A stretch of DNA of 64,000 nt from Nostoc linckia FACHB-104. GTDB lineage: Bacteria > Cyanobacteriota > Cyanobacteriia > Cyanobacteriales > Nostocaceae. Shown piece by piece: positions 60,801 through 64,000 of this stretch. How positions within the stretch are numbered: the stretch's first letter is position 1; every line of letters starts with the position of its first letter. The stretch lies in NCBI RefSeq assembly GCF_014696615.1, contig NZ_JACJQJ010000001.1:62001-126000 (forward strand), given 5' to 3'. The notes beneath the pieces are model-generated. The model ran no database searches and had not been told where the DNA came from. It saw nothing but the letters and a program-made list of their open reading frames with translations. The translations under genes and the position numbers were made by a program.

Positions 60801-62523
60801 AGACCGAAAAGCACTACCAGCACCAGATAATACGAGACCTGATTTAGAAGCTGTTTTTGTTGCACCACGTACTCAAATAGAAGAAATTCTAGTGCAAATA
60901 TGGTCTGAAGTTTTAAGGTTAGACAATGTAGGAATTAACGATAACTTCTTTGAGTTAGGAGGAGATTCAATCCTGAGTCTACAAGTGATTGCTAAAGCTA
61001 ATCAGGCTGGGTTGCAACTAACACCTAAACAAATATTTGAATATCAAACCATTGCCGATTTAGCATTAGTAGCAGGAATAATTACAAAAATTGCTAATGA
61101 ACAAGTTATTGTTACAGGCTCTCTCCCTTTAACTCCTATCCAACATTGGTTTTTTGAACAGAAACTTCTTGATTCTCATCATTGGAATCAGGCGATAATG
61201 TTGGAAGTTGACCAGACTTGTAACCCTATTGTATTAGAGCAGGTTATAGAGCAATTAATTTTACATCATGATGCTTTGCGATCGCAATTTATCCAAACAC
61301 CATCAAATTGGCAGTCAATAATCAGTGAACCTAACACCAATGCACCTTTTTCTATTATTGACTTGTCTGATTTACCTCAGCATGAACAGTTACGGGCTAT
61401 AGAAATTAAAGCTAATGCACTACAAAACAGCCTTAACTTATCTCAGGGTCAATTAGTACAAGTTGCTTTATTTAAACTGGGCAAAAATCAACCTCATAGA
61501 CTGTTAATTATCATTCATCATTTAGTAGTTGATGGAGTTTCTTGGCGAATTTTGCTAGAAGATTTGCAAGTGGCTTATCAACAACTTACTCAGGGTAAAC
61601 AAATCCAACTACCAGCAAAAACTACTTCCATAAAACAGTGGGCTGAAAAACTGCAAGAATATGCCAAATTGGAAACTATAAAATCTGAAATTAATTACTG
61701 GTTAAATCACTCTAATCAAAAAAAATCTCGTTTACCTGTTGACTGTCCTAATGGAGAAAATACTGTTGCTTCTGCTTGTACAGTTTCAGTTAGTCTTACC
61801 CAGGAAGAAACCGCAACTTTATTACATGAAGTTCCAGCAACTTATCAAACTCAAATCAATGATATTTTGCTAACTGCTCTTGTGCAAACTTTTCAACAAT
61901 GGACTGGTAACAGTTCACTGTTAGTAAATTTGGAAGGTCATGGACGAGAAGACATCATAGAAAACATTGATTTATCCCGTACTGTTGGCTGGTTTACTAC
62001 TATCTATCCGGTGTTATTGGATATCACAGCAGTTTTTGAACCTGGAGAAGCATTAAAAACAGTTAAAGAACAATTACGTAGTATTCCCCACAAAGGTATT
62101 AACTATGGTGTATTGCGTTATCTAAGTGAAAAGTCAATCGCAGAAAAATTGCAAGCTTTACTCCAAGCAGAAGTGACATTTAATTATTTAGGTCAATTTG
62201 ACCAAGTGCTTTCTGAAACATCAATGTTTAAACCTGCTGCTGAGTCTACTGGAAATAATCAAAGTCCCAGAGGAAACCGTAATTGCTTAATAGAAGTGAA
62301 CAGCTTAATTGTGGGTAGTCAGTTGCGCTTGAATTGGACTTACAGCCAAGCATTACATCAACAAACTACGGTTGAAAAACTGGCTCAGGGATATATTGAA
62401 AAGTTGCGATCGCTAATTTTGCATTGTCAGTCCCCTAACGCCGGCGGCTTTACCCCCTCTGATTTTCCCCAGATGGGTTTAAGCCAAGTAGAACTTGATC
62501 AGTTAATTGCTGAACTTGATTGA
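57853..62523 (+). CDS. NRPS C-A-PCP-E, Gln-like (cluster 2)
   Basis: 1556 residues. A short N-terminal helix (ENLSAEKLDLLALLLEEE) may dock to the preceding protein, whose tail is also helical. LCL-type C domain with MHHIVSDGWS (His170/His171). The A pocket reads D-A-W-Q-F-G-L-I-D-K, which I remember as a glutamine code. PCP Ser1039 in GGDSI, then an E domain with HHLVVDGVSW (His1222/His1223). Output: a D-configured, Gln-like residue. The ATG overlaps the previous stop (TAATG). It is paired with the following DCL-type gene, repeating the E-then-DCL pattern seen two genes upstream, and its E domain closely resembles the one there. Confidence 0.92.
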   Translation: MENLSAEKLDLLALLLEEEDIEYTPVQTISPRKDTDKLELSFAQKRLWFLDQFEPGNPFYNIPAALKLKGKLNIDALEGCFNEIIQRHEILRTNFAAVDGQPVLIIAPQQTVNLPIVDLRKIALSEREAKIRSLADAEFQRPFNLASDPLLRCILLQLDDTEYILLLTMHHIVSDGWSTDILVREVATLYECFTQGKPSSLPQLPIQYTDYAIWQRQWLQGEVLETQINYWKQQLVGNLPILELPTDRPRPKIRTYQGAKQYFQISPEISLSLKTLSQKQDCTLFMTLLAAFNVLLHRYTGLEDIIIGSPIANRNRAEFEGLIGFFVNTLVLRTYLSDDPTFAELLSRVRESTLSAYAHQDLPFDLLVEELQPQRNLSHTPLFQVMFVLQNAPMSEVKLSGLTVEPLASESGNAKFDLTLLAEETNSEIRVSWEYNTDLFDAETITRMAEHFQTLLRGIIANPQQRVTELPLLTQNEQHHLLVDSNNTQAEYNFDKCIHQLFAEQVERTPNAVAVIFGEQQLTYRELNNQANKLAADLQTLGVKSDVLVGICIERSLEMVVGLLAILKAGGAYLPLDPNYPQERLEYMIKDADILVLLTQQKLINFLPQYQGKVICLDKWEVINQENHSILETNVKPDNLAYVIYTSGSTGKPKGVMISHRSICNHMIWMQSEFPLTESDRVLQKTPFSFDASVWEFYAPLLAGGKLILAKPDGHQDTAYLVEVIAEQKITILQLVPSLLRVLLEKEKIQTCQTLRRVFCGGEVLTIDLHNKLFQLLPDVELCNLYGPTEATIDTTYYKCKYEGNGSSVPIGKAIANAQVYLLDGHLQPAPIGVPGEIYIGGAGLAQGYLNRPDLTNEKFILNPFISGTRLYKTGDLARYLPDGNIEFIGRIDGQVKLRGFRIELGEIETQLNQHSQIQQAVVLVREDLPGEKRLVAYIVPNQKQSPTVSDLRNFLKQNLPEYMIPTVFILLDNLPFLPNGKVDRKALPAPDNTRPDLEAVFVAPRTQIEEILVQIWSEVLRLDNVGINDNFFELGGDSILSLQVIAKANQAGLQLTPKQIFEYQTIADLALVAGIITKIANEQVIVTGSLPLTPIQHWFFEQKLLDSHHWNQAIMLEVDQTCNPIVLEQVIEQLILHHDALRSQFIQTPSNWQSIISEPNTNAPFSIIDLSDLPQHEQLRAIEIKANALQNSLNLSQGQLVQVALFKLGKNQPHRLLIIIHHLVVDGVSWRILLEDLQVAYQQLTQGKQIQLPAKTTSIKQWAEKLQEYAKLETIKSEINYWLNHSNQKKSRLPVDCPNGENTVASACTVSVSLTQEETATLLHEVPATYQTQINDILLTALVQTFQQWTGNSSLLVNLEGHGREDIIENIDLSRTVGWFTTIYPVLLDITAVFEPGEALKTVKEQLRSIPHKGINYGVLRYLSEKSIAEKLQALLQAEVTFNYLGQFDQVLSETSMFKPAAESTGNNQSPRGNRNCLIEVNSLIVGSQLRLNWTYSQALHQQTTVEKLAQGYIEKLRSLILHCQSPNAGGFTPSDFPQMGLSQVELDQLIAELD

Positions 62524-62597
62524 ATAGGGGTTGTTTAAACGCAGTATGGCGCAAAGATAAACGCAAAGTTACGCAGAGTTTTTTCAGAGAGTTTGTT

Positions 62598-64000
62598 ATG
62601 AATAAAAAGAATATTGAAAATATTTATCTTCTGTCGCCTACCCAACAAGGTATACTCTTTCATACTCTCCGTGCGCTAGAATCAGGGGTTTATGTTGTTC
62701 AAAGTTGTTATACTTTTAGCAAAAATATTAACATTACTGCTTTTCAACAAGCTTGGCAACAAGTCATCAATCAGCACCCAATTTTACGCACTTCTTTTCA
62801 CTGGCAGCAACATAAAGAGCCTTTTCAAGTAGTACATAAATCTGTAGAATTACCTTGGCAACAATACGATTGGCAAGAATTATCTAAAACTGCACAACCA
62901 GAAAAATTAACAGCCTTATTAGCAGCAGACCGTCAGCAAGGATTTAATATTTCTCAACCATGTTTAATGCGGTTGAGGTTAATTCAAATAGCAAAAGAAA
63001 CTTTCCATTTTATTTGGAGTAGTCACCATTTAATTTTAGATGGTTGGTCTGGGGCTTTGGTTTTAAATCAAGTTTTTCAAGCTTACGCAGCACTGTGTCA
63101 AGGACAAGTTTTATCATTACCGCGTTCTCGTCCATATCAAGATTATATTGCTTGGCTACAACAACAAGATTTAGCCAAAGCAGAAACATTTTGGCGTAAG
63201 CAACTCACAGGTTTTACTGCACCTACTAAGCTGAAAGTAGATAGTGGTTCTAATTCAGTTACAGGGTGTGGAGAAGAATCAATCAAACTATCATCAGCTA
63301 TAACAGCAGCGTTGCAATCATTCACACGCCAGCACAAGTTGACTTTAAACACTTTGGTACAAGGAGCTTGGGCTATACTCCTGAGCCGTTATAGTGGTGA
63401 AGAAGATGTGGTTTTTGGAGCTACTTCTGCTGGTCGTTCTCCAGCATTGGTCGGTTCTGAATCAATGGTAGGGCTATTTATTAACACCTTACCAATGCGA
63501 GTAACAGTATTTGGTAACGAGTTATTAATTCCCTGGTTGCAAAAACTTCAGGCGCAACAAGTAGAAACCCAGCAATATGAATATAGCCCCTTAGTGCAAG
63601 TCCAAGGATGGAGTGAAGTTCCTAGAGACTTACCTTTATTTGAAACTATTTTAGTATTTGAAAACTATCCTGTAGATGCTTCTTTAAAAGCAAAAGCTAC
63701 AGAAATGCAAATCCATAATATTCGGTCTCAGGAAGCAACAAATTATCCTATTACTTTAACAGTAGGGGTTAGTACAGAGTTAACATTACAGATTTTATAT
63801 GATGGCGATCGCTTTGATGAACTCACTATCAAGCGGATGTTAGGAAATCTGCAAACATTGTTAGCGGGTATGCTTACCAATCTTCATCAATCTATATGTT
63901 CATTACCTTTGTTGACAGCAACCGAAATACATCAGCAATTGGTGGAATGGAATAATACCCAAACAGAGTATCCCAAAGACAAATGCATCCATCAATTATT
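62598..64000 (+). CDS. NRPS, D-to-L condensation domain and start of A domain (3' partial)
   Basis: The frame runs off the window. It begins MNKKNIENIYLLSPTQQGILFHTL, the DCL type expected after an epimerising module, with SHHLILDGWS as active site. About 467 residues are visible, ending at the C-A linker (EWNNTQTEYPKDKCIHQL). It is closely similar to the C domain of the 54569-57853 gene, so the two arose by duplication. Seventy-four bases separate it from the previous stop, including a dispersed repeat (GCAAAGATAAACGCAAAGTTACGCAGAG), but it is in the same orientation and almost surely the same operon. The amino acid it adds, and the release domain, are outside the window. Confidence 0.93.
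   Translation, partial: MNKKNIENIYLLSPTQQGILFHTLRALESGVYVVQSCYTFSKNINITAFQQAWQQVINQHPILRTSFHWQQHKEPFQVVHKSVELPWQQYDWQELSKTAQPEKLTALLAADRQQGFNISQPCLMRLRLIQIAKETFHFIWSSHHLILDGWSGALVLNQVFQAYAALCQGQVLSLPRSRPYQDYIAWLQQQDLAKAETFWRKQLTGFTAPTKLKVDSGSNSVTGCGEESIKLSSAITAALQSFTRQHKLTLNTLVQGAWAILLSRYSGEEDVVFGATSAGRSPALVGSESMVGLFINTLPMRVTVFGNELLIPWLQKLQAQQVETQQYEYSPLVQVQGWSEVPRDLPLFETILVFENYPVDASLKAKATEMQIHNIRSQEATNYPITLTVGVSTELTLQILYDGDRFDELTIKRMLGNLQTLLAGMLTNLHQSICSLPLLTATEIHQQLVEWNNTQTEYPKDKCIHQL

Noticed and set aside
1-64000. tRNA or rRNA genes
   Set aside because: No cloverleaf-like stretch or conserved rRNA segment was noticed; I cannot run a covariance model, so a missed tRNA is not fully excluded.

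Overview
The window looks like chromosome of a filamentous, heterocyst-forming cyanobacterium (Nostoc/Anabaena/Calothrix type). Evidence: the HIP1 octamer GCGATCGC recurs throughout, there is a cyanobacterial uptake hydrogenase pair (hupS-hupL) with an XisF-like serine recombinase beside it, short tandem heptamer repeats occur in intergenic DNA, and the TonB receptor has the cyanobacterial AMIN-plus-proline-linker form.

Layout. (1) 1-2396: end of an OmpA-type gene, a Rab-like small GTPase, a small unrecognised protein and a histidine kinase, all closely packed on the + strand. (2) 2969-18315: a compact NRPS/PKS cluster: A-PCP loading protein, KS-AT-ACP-aminotransferase PKS, membrane acyltransferase, C-A-PCP NRPS, and a final NRPS (docking-C-A-PCP-TE) whose A domain has lost most of its core and whose C domain lacks the catalytic His. 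(3) 18316-19625: repeat-rich spacer with two MITE-like elements and a two-gene DUF6888/DUF6887-like pair. (4) 19626-22245 (- strand): hupL (intact) and hupS (missing its first ~16 codons). (5) 22278-23816: XisF-like large serine recombinase, starting 33 bp from the broken hupS edge. (6) 24584-32063: heterodimeric ABC exporter on +, then an iron/siderophore binding lipoprotein and TonB-dependent receptor on -. (7) 33109-64000 (runs off the end): a second, large NRPS/PKS assembly line.

The second assembly line reads FAAL-ACP-C-A(Ser)-PCP / KS-AT-KR-ACP / LLM monooxygenase / C-A(Ser)-PCP-C / TauD-SyrP-like hydroxylase / interface-A(Asp)-PCP-E / C-A(Orn-like)-PCP / C-A(Gln-like)-PCP-E / C... . 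With the TonB receptor, binding protein, ABC exporter and Fur-like motifs beside it, I infer a beta-hydroxyaspartate-containing lipopeptide siderophore of the cyanochelin kind. Substrate codes were read by eye against remembered GrsA positions.

The most notable point is the combination. The hupS 5' end has been replaced exactly where an XisF-type recombinase begins, which is the signature of a developmentally excised interruption element. The missing HupS N-terminus is not found to the right in this window, so the element would be more than 41 kb long and would carry the whole siderophore transport and biosynthesis locus. If so, heterocyst differentiation would restore the hydrogenase and excise the siderophore cluster as a circle. 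This needs the other border, which lies outside the window.
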